A stretch of 64,000 nt of DNA, taken from the IMG/VR virus record IMGVR_UViG_3300046698_000540, positions 1 through 64,000 of that record, one strand, 5' to 3'. Both the position numbers and the translations under genes were made by a program. A model generated the notes under the pieces. That model made no database searches and was not told where the DNA came from. It saw only the letters and a program-made list of their open reading frames with translations. Below, in pieces: positions 49,234 through 57,666 of the stretch; position 1 is the stretch's first letter; each line of letters starts with the position of its first letter. The stretch is from a virus.

Positions 49234-50550
49234 CTACGAATGCGATACGGTCGTTGTCGAAGAAGTGACCGTGCTCGAAGCCGCCGGCGCGAACATGAGC
49301 GCCGCCTCATCGTCGTACGACGGGCTGGCCGTGCTCTTGAACGAAATGGTGGCTGTCTTTTCGTCTTCGCCCGCCACGTTGGGGGATCCCCACTCGACCC
49401 GCGGACAGTGAATCTCGGCCAGGCGCCCGGTAGTTGCCGAACGATCCTGCATCGGGATAATCACGTAGTCCTGGTAAAGCGGATCGCGCAAAGCCTTGTA
49501 CATGAAGACAGGCAAATCGCGGTAGGCAAACACCGTGATCTCGCCTTCACAGGTCCTGGCCGCCGGCCGAACCACTTCCGTGGGATAGGGCTGGTTGTCT
49601 TTCAGATCGGCGTGGTACTTGTAGTTGTTGGTGATCGTCACCCTGGCCGACTGGATGATGTACGGCGTCGTAGGCAGGCTGGCGATCGCCTTCGTGGAGA
49701 TCGTGCCGCCGATGCGCATGATGCCGTACTTGCCGTACATCGGGATGCCCACTTCCGTGCCAGCGGGGAGGTACGGCGCCACGATGTCACCGCTTCCACG
49801 TGTGGCTGTGCTCGCCAGGGTGAGGATATTGTTCACGTAGTCTACCGCCGTCACTGTAGCCGTCGCTCCAAGCGCGCCTGTGGCGTATGTGATGAACTGG
49901 ATCATGAACTGGTCACCAGTCTGGCTGAGGAAGAACTTGCTGGCGTTCTCCACTTTGAGAGATGTGCCTGAGCCGGAATCCGCGGCGGTTACGGCATCCG
50001 TGCCGCAGAAACCATGCCGCATGAACTCGCCGGAAAAATTCGCCTTTGCCAGGTCGTTGCCCGCGCAGTTGAACTCTCCGACATTGGTGGTGGCTCCGCA
50101 GGCGTAGTACATCATGTGGCCCACTTTGAACCACAGCGTGAAGGTGAGGGGGACGGTGCCAGCCGGTGAAACCGACTGCAACAGGTATGCCCGGCTGTTG
50201 GCGCCGAACCAGGCGGTTTGCGTGGTGTCCGCAATTTTTCCAAACAGGCTGGCCAGAATGGGGTCCAATTCCGGAGCCGCCGGCGTTCCTGATGCGGCTA
50301 CGGTTTTGATAACCGCGGGGAAACTCCACTTGCCGACGTCGAACGATCCTGGGGTTGGGTCCAACTTCGACAAGGTGTTTCGGTATTGCGGGTCGTCAAC
50401 CATCCGCATCAACTGCTGTACCGATCCGGCGCCCGCCGCGAGAATGAGATTCATGCCTGACGCATTGGGAAGCACCTGTGTGCCGGGCGTCGTTTCCAGA
50501 CCGGCAAAAAGCTTGGTCTCCCGTGCTACTGCTACTACTAAGTTGTTCAA
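49234..50550 (-). CDS. Major tail tube protein with Ser/Thr tail
   Basis: A 438-residue protein, TTG start with AAGGAG upstream. It has the repeated-strand pattern of tail tube proteins (RETKLFAGLETTPGTQVLP near the N-terminus, PLTFTLWFKVGHMMYYACGA, PYIIQSARVTITNNYKYHADL, EGEITVFAYRDLPVFMYKAL). It is longer than a typical 150-250 residue tube protein, so an extra domain is likely between residues 170 and 270. It ends STVTSSTTTVSHS. The position before the G/T chaperones fits. Confidence 0.75.
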   Translation of the reverse strand: MNNLVVAVARETKLFAGLETTPGTQVLPNASGMNLILAAGAGSVQQLMRMVDDPQYRNTLSKLDPTPGSFDVGKWSFPAVIKTVAASGTPAAPELDPILASLFGKIADTTQTAWFGANSRAYLLQSVSPAGTVPLTFTLWFKVGHMMYYACGATTNVGEFNCAGNDLAKANFSGEFMRHGFCGTDAVTAADSGSGTSLKVENASKFFLSQTGDQFMIQFITYATGALGATATVTAVDYVNNILTLASTATRGSGDIVAPYLPAGTEVGIPMYGKYGIMRIGGTISTKAIASLPTTPYIIQSARVTITNNYKYHADLKDNQPYPTEVVRPAARTCEGEITVFAYRDLPVFMYKALRDPLYQDYVIIPMQDRSATTGRLAEIHCPRVEWGSPNVAGEDEKTATISFKSTASPSYDDEAALMFAPAASSTVTSSTTTVSHS

Positions 50551-50565
50551 TGTTTTCTCCTTTCT

Positions 50566-51561
50566 TTAACCGATCAAGAAACTTTGGATGTACATAATCT
50601 GCAAGTCCAATTCTACGTCCACCACGGGGTACTCGCAACGATCCGTGCGAATCGCCAGGATGTCCACAGTTGCCACGCGGCCCCCCAAATCGGCATTGGT
50701 GCCCAAGCAGCTCTTGAGAGCCGCCACCCAAGTATCCACCGAAGCTGTGAATGTGGCCAGGTTCGTGTCCACTGCCAGAAGCCTTGTCGTGATGAACAGG
50801 GTCTTCTTGGTGTCCATCGAACCCTGGTACTGATACGGCTCGTTCGTGTCCTTGAACCAGATGCCGGGCGTGTAACGCGCGGAAATCTGCTCTGGGGAAA
50901 TGGGCCAGTTCCGCGCTTTTTCCACCCATACCAAGCTGGGAATGGCCCTGAAAGCGTTGCCCAGTGCATTGACGATCGTCTCCCTCCAAGGCTGCGTAAA
51001 AGGACCTGAAGGAAGCGCGCTTGTTGAGTCGGTGGAAAACGCGGCCGGAAGGGTCACTGTTGTGCCGGCGCCGGAGTCCACCACCTCGATATAGTCCGCC
51101 TCGTAGAGCACGGCAAACGCCGGGCTCTCATCGTCGGTGGATGTGTCTGCTTCGAGCCGGGTAATTCTTCCGCGGCGGGAAAGGCCGCCCCAGGTGGGAT
51201 CGGAGACCAGGACGGCGCGGGTATCGTCTATCAGGTCATCAAGCTGCACCACGGCGGATTTTCCCGTGCGGCCCGTGTCTTGCCGCGTGGGGACTTTAAC
51301 CTCGCCGGCGACGGTCATCTGGACCGTCTGCTGCAAGATGTCGGCCAGCATATGCCGGCCGCTTTCGACCGGATCCACCAGAAAAAGGCCGGGAAACTTG
51401 TCGTCGGAGATGCCGAACATCGAACGGTTCACGCTGCGCACAGTCGAGAGAAAGATGTGGGCGCTCCCGGAGGCGAGATTCGGGACGGGATTGCCGGCCT
51501 TGATCTTGCCCAAGGCCGTCTCCACCGCCTCAATAATCAGCGTGCGCGTTGACTTCGGCAT
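50566..51561 (-). CDS. Probable tail terminator, two similar halves
   Basis: A 331-residue protein starting MPKSTRTLIIEAVETAL. Both halves look like tail-terminator/completion folds: in the first, LADILQQTVQMTVAGEVKVP and VVQLDDLIDDTRAVLVSDP; in the second, TTRLLAVDTNLATFTASVD then WVAALKSCLG and VVDVELDLQIMYIQSFL. The duplication is inferred from pattern only. It sits next to the tube gene where terminators are expected. A much longer frame upstream is not used because it overlaps two genes. Confidence 0.6.
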   Translation of the reverse strand: MPKSTRTLIIEAVETALGKIKAGNPVPNLASGSAHIFLSTVRSVNRSMFGISDDKFPGLFLVDPVESGRHMLADILQQTVQMTVAGEVKVPTRQDTGRTGKSAVVQLDDLIDDTRAVLVSDPTWGGLSRRGRITRLEADTSTDDESPAFAVLYEADYIEVVDSGAGTTVTLPAAFSTDSTSALPSGPFTQPWRETIVNALGNAFRAIPSLVWVEKARNWPISPEQISARYTPGIWFKDTNEPYQYQGSMDTKKTLFITTRLLAVDTNLATFTASVDTWVAALKSCLGTNADLGGRVATVDILAIRTDRCEYPVVDVELDLQIMYIQSFLIG

Positions 51562-51728
51562 TTCAACAATTCTCTGCGCAATTCCTCTGTGGTCATTGCC
51601 CGGTCCAGGTCCACGTAATAGTGGTGACCCAAAACGGCGTCTTCCACAGCGATCGCCAAAGGGCCTCCGTTGCTCAGAGCCTTGCGGACTTCTCCGACAA
51701 GAACATATTCCGAGGAGCTGGGTTCCAC
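51537..51728 (-). CDS. Small hypothetical protein
   Basis: A 63-residue protein starting at a GTG with AGGAG seven bases upstream. The sequence (YVLVGEVRKALSNGGPLAIA, HHYYVDLDRAMTTEELRREL) suggests one small alpha/beta domain. It overlaps the next start by 25 bases. No family is recognised. Confidence 0.5.
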   Translation of the reverse strand: MEPSSSEYVLVGEVRKALSNGGPLAIAVEDAVLGHHYYVDLDRAMTTEELRRELLKCRSQRAR

Positions 51729-51737
51729 GTGCTTCTC

Positions 51738-52100
51738 CTACATCGAACGACCGTAGCCGGCATGGCCGCCAGGAAGCGCCGCGTGACCAAGGATGTTGAA
51801 ATCCTGGCCGGACTTTTTTCCTTTTCCTTTTCCATGGTGGGGGGTCCTCCATCCTCTGAATCCACCACCTTTGGCACCTGAATTGTCTCTTTCCAATTCA
51901 CTGATGTGCCCCAAGTGATGCAAGGATCCCCCGTATTTGCTTTTCTGGTACACATTACCTGTGGGCTTATGCAAAAACTGGCCGCCGGGATGACTTTTAC
52001 CCTGCTGCTCAAACTCATGAGCGGGTAACATCTCGCCGCCTTTTCCGTGACCGCTACCTTGGACGTGGTACTCGTTTAATTTACCTCTTGGAAATCCCAT
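51738..52100 (-). CDS. Tagged small His/Gly-rich protein (paralogue of 53167)
   Basis: A 120-residue protein starting MGFPRGKLNEYHVQG behind GGAGGTTTGAA. It is His/Gly/Lys-rich and low in hydrophobic residues. The C-terminal 25 residues are the shared tag (begins KSGQDFN, ends LPGGHAGYGRSM). The first 14 residues and 68 bases of flanking DNA recur at the start of the gene at 53167-53553. No catalytic motif is seen; a virion-packaged or assembly protein is plausible. Confidence 0.7.
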   Translation of the reverse strand: MGFPRGKLNEYHVQGSGHGKGGEMLPAHEFEQQGKSHPGGQFLHKPTGNVYQKSKYGGSLHHLGHISELERDNSGAKGGGFRGWRTPHHGKGKGKKSGQDFNILGHAALPGGHAGYGRSM

Positions 52101-52129
52101 TTCAAACCTCCAAAACCATTGTGTCGGCC
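52061..52129 (-). repeat. Duplicated segment, copy 1
   Basis: About 69 bases nearly identical to 53502-53582, covering the ribosome-binding site and first codons of the tagged gene plus noncoding bases upstream. Copy 2 differs mainly by two 6-base in-frame tandem insertions (AAGTAC and TTTACC). Confidence 0.85.
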
Positions 52130-52131
52130 CG

Positions 52132-52644
52132 CTAGGCCGGTCCTACTACCGTCTTCTCCGAAGCCAGAGCCTCGGCAATTCTCTTCTTCAACCTGGTCAA
52201 CTCCGTCTGCACTTCCCGGTCCATTGCCACCTTGTCCACGGACTTTTTGGCGCCAGGGTGCCTCACTCGCGGCCCAAAAAACTGATCTCCGCTGGCGAAC
52301 TGGAAAGCCAGCACCTTGGCATGAACCGCCTGGATAGCGTGCCTTTTGGTCCCACTCTGCAACAGCGGCCAAATTTTCGCCGCTCGTGGGTCAATGTTCC
52401 GAATCAGGATCTTCAGCTTCGCGTGCGGCTCGTCCGTCTCCACTTCGCCTTTCCACCCGGCGCGCAATTTTCCCGGCGAAGGCTGGTTGGGATCCTTCGA
52501 CACCGGCGTATATTTCCGGTAGAGCTTTTCCAGGATGGCTGAGGACTCGACGGCGACACCCTTCAGCCGGGTGAACTTCAGCATGTTCTCCATCCGTTTC
52601 AGAACGGCGTCCATGCTGACCGAGATTTTGATGCCGTCGATCAT
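52132..52644 (-). CDS. HK97-gp10-like tail completion protein
   Basis: A 170-residue protein starting MIDGIKISVSMDAVLKRM. AVESSAILEKLYRKYTPVSK followed by KLRAGWKGEV and a His/Arg region (GTKRHAIQAVHAKVLAFQFA) matches the gp10/minor tail completion family, which joins head connector and tail. The stretch SGTKRHAI then GP-R-HPGAKK is its usual end. The position between connector and tail tube genes fits. Confidence 0.75.
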   Translation of the reverse strand: MIDGIKISVSMDAVLKRMENMLKFTRLKGVAVESSAILEKLYRKYTPVSKDPNQPSPGKLRAGWKGEVETDEPHAKLKILIRNIDPRAAKIWPLLQSGTKRHAIQAVHAKVLAFQFASGDQFFGPRVRHPGAKKSVDKVAMDREVQTELTRLKKRIAEALASEKTVVGPA

Positions 52645-52645
52645 T

Positions 52646-53170
52646 TCAAACCTGCGCGATCGCGGAAAAATCTTTGACTGAGTTCATGGCCGCCATGGCT
52701 GCCGGCGTAATGGCGTCCGTGTTGCCGCTCCACCACCAGTCCCAGGCCATGCTGGCGCGCATCGCAGCGATAAAAGAAAAAGCCCGCTCCTTCACCGCCG
52801 CTTCTTCCAAACCGAAGAACGGGTTGCTGTGAAGAACATCGCCGTCAAGGTTGGCGTATTCCTCCACCGATCCGAGCAGCCAGCACCTGAACGTCTTGCA
52901 TGTGGGCGGTTTTACGCCTTGAATTTCACAGGAGTGCTTGCCTTCCGTTCGGCTCAAAAAAGCGCAGCGCCCGTGAGACCTGGTGTTAAGAACCGGCAGA
53001 CTACCCGGCCTGTCTTGGGCTACCTCCACAGCCTCCACTCGGAGCAAAAAATCCGCTGTGGTGTTCAGGTGATCTGCTACCTCTTCCAAGTTGGGAACAG
53101 GAACCCCGTGCGCTACGTAGCAGCAGGCTCCGCACTGCTGGCAGAGTTCTTCGGTCCAGGGGAACTTCAT
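52646..53170 (-). CDS. YkgJ-family cysteine cluster protein
   Basis: A 174-residue protein with the YkgJ zinc/iron-chelating pattern: LCQQCGACC near the N-terminus, GRCAFL, HSCEIQGVKPPTCKTFRCW. These eight cysteines hold a metal in the family. The biological role of YkgJ proteins is unclear; an oxidoreductase or metal-binding role is inferred. An embedded place in a head-tail joining module is unusual. ATGA overlap with the tagged gene upstream. Confidence 0.8.
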   Translation of the reverse strand: MKFPWTEELCQQCGACCYVAHGVPVPNLEEVADHLNTTADFLLRVEAVEVAQDRPGSLPVLNTRSHGRCAFLSRTEGKHSCEIQGVKPPTCKTFRCWLLGSVEEYANLDGDVLHSNPFFGLEEAAVKERAFSFIAAMRASMAWDWWWSGNTDAITPAAMAAMNSVKDFSAIAQV

Positions 53171-53553
53171 CGGCCGTAACCCGCATGCCCACCGGGAAGC
53201 CCCGCATGACCCAGGATGTTGAAGTCCTGACCGGATTTGCGACCAAATGGATTGTGCCCCGGCTTGCTGTGCGATTTGCCGGGATGTTTTTTGCCAAACT
53301 TGCCATGCTTGCCACCGGCGTTATGGTCGCCTGTTACCGGATCGAAGGTGCCTCCGTTCATAACATCATTGGTATAGTAGTGACCTAACTCACCGTGAAT
53401 GGTGTACCTCTCACCCGAGGAGTTTGGCCCAAAGTACTTTTCTGCTTCCTTATGCGAACCGAATGAGGGAGTCCCCATAGGCCCGTGCTTACTACCGCGT
53501 GGGACGTGGTACAAGTACTCGTTTAATTTACCTTTACCTCTTGGAAATCCCAT
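53167..53553 (-). CDS. Tagged small His/Gly-rich protein (paralogue of 51738)
   Basis: A 128-residue protein starting MGFPRGKGKLNEYLYHV. It is rich in His, Gly and Lys (GGKHGKFGKKHPGKSHSKPG) with a short folded part (SHKEAEKYFGPNSSGERYTI). It ends with the shared tag (KSGQDFN...LPGGHAGYGR). The N-terminus and flanking DNA duplicate the gene at 51738. Function unknown. Confidence 0.7.
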   Translation of the reverse strand: MGFPRGKGKLNEYLYHVPRGSKHGPMGTPSFGSHKEAEKYFGPNSSGERYTIHGELGHYYTNDVMNGGTFDPVTGDHNAGGKHGKFGKKHPGKSHSKPGHNPFGRKSGQDFNILGHAGLPGGHAGYGR

Positions 53554-53582
53554 TTCAAACCTCCAAAACCATTGTGTCGGCC
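53502..53582 (-). repeat. Duplicated segment, copy 2
   Basis: Partner of 52061-52129. In this copy the upstream part also encodes the last ten residues of the connector-like gene (LADTMVLEV and stop), so this is probably the source copy and 52061-52129 the derived one. Confidence 0.8.
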
Positions 53583-54469
53583 AGCAAGTCGATGAAGTTC
53601 TCTACCTTCAGAGAAACTGGATCGCTCATCGCGGCCAGCATGTTCCAGTTGACCGCCGCCAGGATGAAGTACCACGTCCCGGTCGGCAGCAGAGTGTACT
53701 CCATCCACAATTCGTTCTTGGCCATCTGCGCTTCCCCTGTCGAAATCCAGGGGCCTGAAACGCGCTCGAAGGCCAGCGTGTCGGAGTAATAGTCGTAGAT
53801 CGTGCGGATCACCTGCCAGGTTTCAAGAGGCGCCCGTGGATTCTGCGAAGCGTAGAAGCGAAGGTATGCGAGATCGCCTGTGTCCATCCGGGCCCAGTCC
53901 AAAACCAGGCGCCCGAAAGGAACGGCGATGTTCTGGAATCCTCCTGTGTCGGCCGGCGGATTCACCCTGGCGTTCGGATAGTAGAGGTAGGAAACCGACA
54001 GGAGTTTCGGCTTCGGAGGCGGCGGCGCAATCTGCACGGGAACCTTGGCGTGAATAAGCCTACTGTCCCGGACCAGGTTGCCAATCACGATGTCCCCGCT
54101 CACATTGTCTTGTGCGGCGATGCGATCGCGCTGGTAGTCGTACTCGTCCCGCAGCTCGTTAGCGGCGGTAATGAGCATCTGTGAATTGCCCGTCTTGTCT
54201 GCGGAAAAATTCGCGCCTACGGAAACTCGGGTATCTAGAGCATATTCCAGCGCCTTATCCCGGGCGATGCGGACCTTCGCCAGCAGCAGGATGAGCTGTT
54301 CTTCCTCCACGGGAACTGTTGCCCACGTGTAAGACTTGTTGTGCTGGCGAAGGGCCTCGAACAGGGCCTCGTTCAGGAGAGCATTGTCGAAACGCCGCTC
54401 TCCCGTGAGCCAGGAGATGTCTCCAAGCTGGCCCCGCATCGTTTCCCGTAATGCTGAAATAGTGGCCAC
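53555..54469 (-). CDS. Probable head-tail connector/structural protein
   Basis: A 304-residue protein starting MATISALRETMRGQLGD. The N-terminal helices (SWLTGERRFDNALLNEALFE, KVRIARDKALEYALDTRV) resemble head completion/adaptor proteins that recognise gp6-like helical bundles, followed by a beta-sandwich domain (PKLLSVSYLYYPNARVNPPA, GPWISTGEAQMAKNELWMEY) that may be a decoration domain. It lies between capsid-side and tail-side genes, where adaptors are expected. Confidence 0.65.
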   Translation of the reverse strand: MATISALRETMRGQLGDISWLTGERRFDNALLNEALFEALRQHNKSYTWATVPVEEEQLILLLAKVRIARDKALEYALDTRVSVGANFSADKTGNSQMLITAANELRDEYDYQRDRIAAQDNVSGDIVIGNLVRDSRLIHAKVPVQIAPPPPKPKLLSVSYLYYPNARVNPPADTGGFQNIAVPFGRLVLDWARMDTGDLAYLRFYASQNPRAPLETWQVIRTIYDYYSDTLAFERVSGPWISTGEAQMAKNELWMEYTLLPTGTWYFILAAVNWNMLAAMSDPVSLKVENFIDLLADTMVLEV

Positions 54470-54481
54470 TGCACCATCCGA

Positions 54482-55078
54482 TTATTCGTAGTACGGGTAA
54501 GCCAGTTCCTCCCGTATCAAGCCGTCGCGAACACTCTTCGGCACCTCGCACACCACGTCCTTCGTGAAGTAGTAGCGGTACGGCCCAATGAACCTGCTGC
54601 CGGTGAACCTGGGCCTCACCTTCACTACCTTTTCCTCCGAAACCAGAGCCTCATCGATGGGGCCAATCTGGATCTTCGTGCGAAGGTCCGCCCTGGAAGC
54701 CGGCCCGACCGGGGGAGGAGCTTGTGTGCTTGGATCGGTGAACACCGGCTTGGGCGCCGGCGGAGGGTCGTTGTAAAGGTTGGACGTTGTCGTAAGGCCC
54801 TGCGGAGGAAGCGGGATGTCGTTTGCCCGCGCGCCTTCGGCGAGCTGATCCATAACCGAACTGTTGAAAGCGGCCGGGGGGACTTCTCCCTTGAACGGCT
54901 TGCCTTCCTCGGTCTTTCCCGTGATTTCCCGCCCTCTTACAGAGTGTGACGTATCGGGTTCAGAATTCGTGTTTCTCGTGCCAGCAGGCAGCGGAACTTC
55001 AATCATTCGTTTCGGCTGCGGAAGTTTTGTCCGCTCCGGAACTGCCTCTGGAATATCCAGCGTTGTGTTCTTTGCCAT
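54482..55078 (-). CDS. Hypothetical head-module protein
   Basis: A 198-residue protein starting MAKNTTLDIPEAVPERTK. It is Pro-rich and probably disordered for the first 140 residues; the end (VVKVRPRFTGSRFIGPYRYY, DVVCEVPKSVRDGLIREEL) looks folded and resembles short C-terminal domains of phage head proteins. The ATG is chosen over the longer frame. No family is recognised. Confidence 0.55.
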   Translation of the reverse strand: MAKNTTLDIPEAVPERTKLPQPKRMIEVPLPAGTRNTNSEPDTSHSVRGREITGKTEEGKPFKGEVPPAAFNSSVMDQLAEGARANDIPLPPQGLTTTSNLYNDPPPAPKPVFTDPSTQAPPPVGPASRADLRTKIQIGPIDEALVSEEKVVKVRPRFTGSRFIGPYRYYFTKDVVCEVPKSVRDGLIREELAYPYYE

Positions 55079-55105
55079 GGTTTTACCTTTCCTCGTTGCA
55101 ATCAC

Positions 55106-55120
55106 CGCCCCTTTCGGGCG
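55106..55120 (-). other. Short hairpin after the decoration gene
   Basis: CGCCC and GGGCG enclose a CTTTC-type loop in the 81-base gap after the gene at 55160. The remainder of the gap holds nothing recognisable. Confidence 0.4.
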
Positions 55121-55159
55121 ATACCTGATTGTACCGAAGCAGTGTTCAAGTTTGCGCTG

Positions 55160-55618
55160 TTACGCGCGGATGCGAATGCGCACGGCCATCTGAGGCGTAG
55201 CCACTCCGCCAGCGGAATGCTCGACGGAGAAGGTCAACACATCGTTCAGTTTGGGTGGCGCCTTCGTAGCGTCCAGTGTGAGAGTGAACGGAACGTACGC
55301 AGCCTGTGACACGGAGGCCGTGGTCAGGGAAGCCAGAACATCGGTCCCTGTGCCATCGCCCTTCCGGTTATACAGCTTGAACGTAACGTAGTTCGATCCA
55401 TTTGCGGCGATCGCAGCCTGCGCAATGACCTCAACCGAATCGATCTGAATGGGATCCGCGGCGGCGCCGCTTCCCTTCAGCATTTTGTCAAGGACCGTTT
55501 CCGCATCCGTGCCCGCGGTTCCCCGCGCGGCGATGGAATACTGCTTTTCTATGAAGTTGCGAACGGCCCCCTTATCGACAGGAACCGTTCCGACATAACC
55601 GAGTGCACCTATAGGCAT
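55160..55618 (-). CDS. Probable capsid decoration protein
   Basis: A 152-residue protein starting MPIGALGYVGTVPVDKG, directly after the major capsid gene, the usual place of decoration or head-fibre proteins. It is beta-rich (SVEVIAQAAIAANGSNYVTF, LKLYN absent, FTLTLDATKAPPKLNDVLTF, QMAVRIRIRA). No family is recognised; assignment is from position and composition. Confidence 0.6.
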   Translation of the reverse strand: MPIGALGYVGTVPVDKGAVRNFIEKQYSIAARGTAGTDAETVLDKMLKGSGAAADPIQIDSVEVIAQAAIAANGSNYVTFKLYNRKGDGTGTDVLASLTTASVSQAAYVPFTLTLDATKAPPKLNDVLTFSVEHSAGGVATPQMAVRIRIRA

Positions 55619-55663
55619 TTTTCTCCTTTCATTTCGACCAGACTTTGACCAAACGCCCTGGCG

Positions 55664-56605
55664 CTACGCCGACACGATCGGCAGAATGTTGTCGCCGTTG
55701 ATGATCTTCGACCCCATGATCGAATACCACCCAAGCGAATGCTTGCGGCCGAAGTCCTCGACGCCGTTGTCCCGCATCTCGACCGGAAGCCCGACCGCCC
55801 ATGCGTAACTGTTGTCGCCCATCAGGACCGCTTTGTACAGATTGACGGAGCCTGCGCCGGCCGTAACCAGGGTGGCATCGTAAGCCGGATCGGTGGAGAG
55901 AACCGCGCCATTGTTCATGTGCCCGGTGCCCACAAAACGAACATCGTCGAAGCGGCCGAGTTCGCCGCGGAAGAGCTGTTCGGTGGCGCCGTAAGTCGAA
56001 GCCGACACCCATTCCGGATCGCGCTTCAGGCTGGAAGCCTGATGCGGGTGAACGAAACAGGCGAAAAAGTCCCCATTGAACTTGGGAACGTTGAGGGTGT
56101 ACAGACGCTCGACACCGGCGCGCAGGTCGTCGATGCGCAACGGCTGGGAAATGCTGGACAGCGGCCAGGCGCCGCCCGAGCCGATGGAGTTTGCCGATGC
56201 CATCACAGCATTGCGCAACAGCAAGTCGGTGACACGGGCGTAGTCGCGCCCCAACTGGTACGCGGCCTCGGTCAACACATCGTCGTATGCGGACTGGAGC
56301 AACAGTTCCGAAATGGCAATTGCGTTGCCATACTCGGTCACCGTTACAAAGACCTGCGAGGCGGTCATGGCCTGCGTGGTCATGTTGACGCCTTCGGTGA
56401 GGGGTCCGCCGAGCGCCAGGTTCTCGTAGATCGTGAAATAAATGGTCAGGCCGGGCTGCCGGGTCAGTTCGTCCTTGATGACGGCGAACTGCTCGAACCG
56501 CATGGCCGGAAGCGCGCGGTGCTGAATTTCGCGCGAATAGACGTTCAGAATTGCTTGCGGCAAACCGGTTACCACACCGGCTGTCGCCGTACCCGTAAGT
56601 GCCAT
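55664..56605 (-). CDS. Major capsid protein, N4-gp56 family
   Basis: A 313-residue coat protein. The order QAILNVYSREIQHRALPAMR, then FEQFA, DELTRQPGLTIYFTIYENLA, EYGNAIAISELLLQSAYDD and ARVTDLLLRNAV matches the N4-gp56 branch of the HK97 fold. Later text (NGDFFACFVHPHQASSLKRD and GTGHMNNGAV) is typical as well. No prohead-protease site is seen, so scaffold removal may not need cleavage. Scaffold gene lies 33 bases upstream. Confidence 0.92.
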   Translation of the reverse strand: MALTGTATAGVVTGLPQAILNVYSREIQHRALPAMRFEQFAVIKDELTRQPGLTIYFTIYENLALGGPLTEGVNMTTQAMTASQVFVTVTEYGNAIAISELLLQSAYDDVLTEAAYQLGRDYARVTDLLLRNAVMASANSIGSGGAWPLSSISQPLRIDDLRAGVERLYTLNVPKFNGDFFACFVHPHQASSLKRDPEWVSASTYGATEQLFRGELGRFDDVRFVGTGHMNNGAVLSTDPAYDATLVTAGAGSVNLYKAVLMGDNSYAWAVGLPVEMRDNGVEDFGRKHSLGWYSIMGSKIINGDNILPIVSA

Positions 56606-56638
56606 TGACGTAGCTCCTTAAGCAAAGTCCTGCGCCTT

Positions 56639-57382
56639 TCAGCGCGGCTGCTTCATTGGGAGCCCTGCATCCTGGAAAATCTTCGCTTTGATATCTTTCT
56701 TTTTCTGATCCCACTCTTGAGGGGACATGTCCCGCCAAGCTTCTAACCCGCCTGCTGTTACGGCTGCGTCACCTGAGGGTGTGCCCGGAAATACCGGTTT
56801 TGGCAGAGCTTCACGAAGTGGCGCCCCAAGTTCCTTTCTTACGCGCTCAGCTTCTCTGTCGGCGATTTCCTTGTACTTCGCCTTCGCGCGCTCGAAACTT
56901 GCCTGTAGCTCCTCGGGTGTGTTGCCGGCCACCATTTCCGGGATCAGCTCTTGTGTACTCTGGAGGAGGCCCGTGCGCTGCGCCTCAAGCCGATCTCTGC
57001 GGCGCTGCTCCTCATTTTCCTTGCGCTGATTGTCCAGCGCGTCGTCCATTGCCTTACTGAACTGGTCCGTCATGCTGGAAACCTGGCCCGTGAGGGCCGC
57101 GATTTGTTGTTCCAGCGTCTGAGCTTTCCGGCTTCCATCCTGCGCGGTCTCGAGGGCCGCGCGGGCGTCCGCCAGTTCCCGCTCCTTTTTCTGCAGGTCG
57201 GCTTTGTGACGTTCGATCTCGGGATAAAGCTTGGCCTTCTCATCCCGTCTGGCTTCTGCAAGCCTGCGTTCTACCTCTTCCGCCGAGATGCCCCCATTAC
57301 CGGCTGCTGCCTGATGCGGCGGGGCTCCTGCGGGTGATCCTGGTTGTTCTCCGGCTGCTGGTGTGACCTGTGATGTTGCCAT
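56639..57382 (-). CDS. Scaffolding protein
   Basis: A 247-residue, highly charged helical protein starting MATSQVTPAAGEQPGSP. Coiled-coil heptads fill residues 35-150 (KADLQKKERELADARAALET, DDALDNQRKENEEQRRRDRL), and a basic C-terminal helix (WDQKKKDIKAKIFQDAGL) would bind the coat protein. It sits between portal and capsid genes, the standard place. Confidence 0.88.
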   Translation of the reverse strand: MATSQVTPAAGEQPGSPAGAPPHQAAAGNGGISAEEVERRLAEARRDEKAKLYPEIERHKADLQKKERELADARAALETAQDGSRKAQTLEQQIAALTGQVSSMTDQFSKAMDDALDNQRKENEEQRRRDRLEAQRTGLLQSTQELIPEMVAGNTPEELQASFERAKAKYKEIADREAERVRKELGAPLREALPKPVFPGTPSGDAAVTAGGLEAWRDMSPQEWDQKKKDIKAKIFQDAGLPMKQPR

Positions 57383-57422
57383 GGTTTCCTTATCCTTCGT
57401 GAAAATTCTTCACCTAGCTGAA

Positions 57423-57608
57423 CTACGCCAGGCGGGGATCCACTGCCACCCGAACCAGGGCGTCCGGATCGAGCGAGTTGGTGGTGGCCCGCGGAGTGGC
57501 GTCCGGGCGATACCCGGTCTTCCGCTGACTCTTGTTGGCGCCCGCTTCCACCCCGATGCCCCGTTCGTCATTCACGCGGCCCGGCTGAGGGTTAATCGCT
57601 TTCTGCAT
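57423..57608 (-). CDS. Small protein between portal and scaffold
   Basis: A 61-residue protein starting MQKAINPQPGRVNDERG behind GGAGGCAAC. It is Pro/Arg/Asp-rich and probably mostly disordered. No family is recognised. Its good ribosome site and its place in the packed head operon support it. Confidence 0.6.
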   Translation of the reverse strand: MQKAINPQPGRVNDERGIGVEAGANKSQRKTGYRPDATPRATTNSLDPDALVRVAVDPRLA

Positions 57609-57666
57609 GTTGCCTCCTTACTGTTCATACACCCTTTCGGGTCCAAAACACAACTTCATGCTACCA

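Noticed and set aside
49234-50550. Contractile tail sheath
   Set aside because: The size (438 residues) raised the question, but there is only one such gene, a G/T frameshift pair follows and no baseplate wedge genes exist; tail tube fits better.
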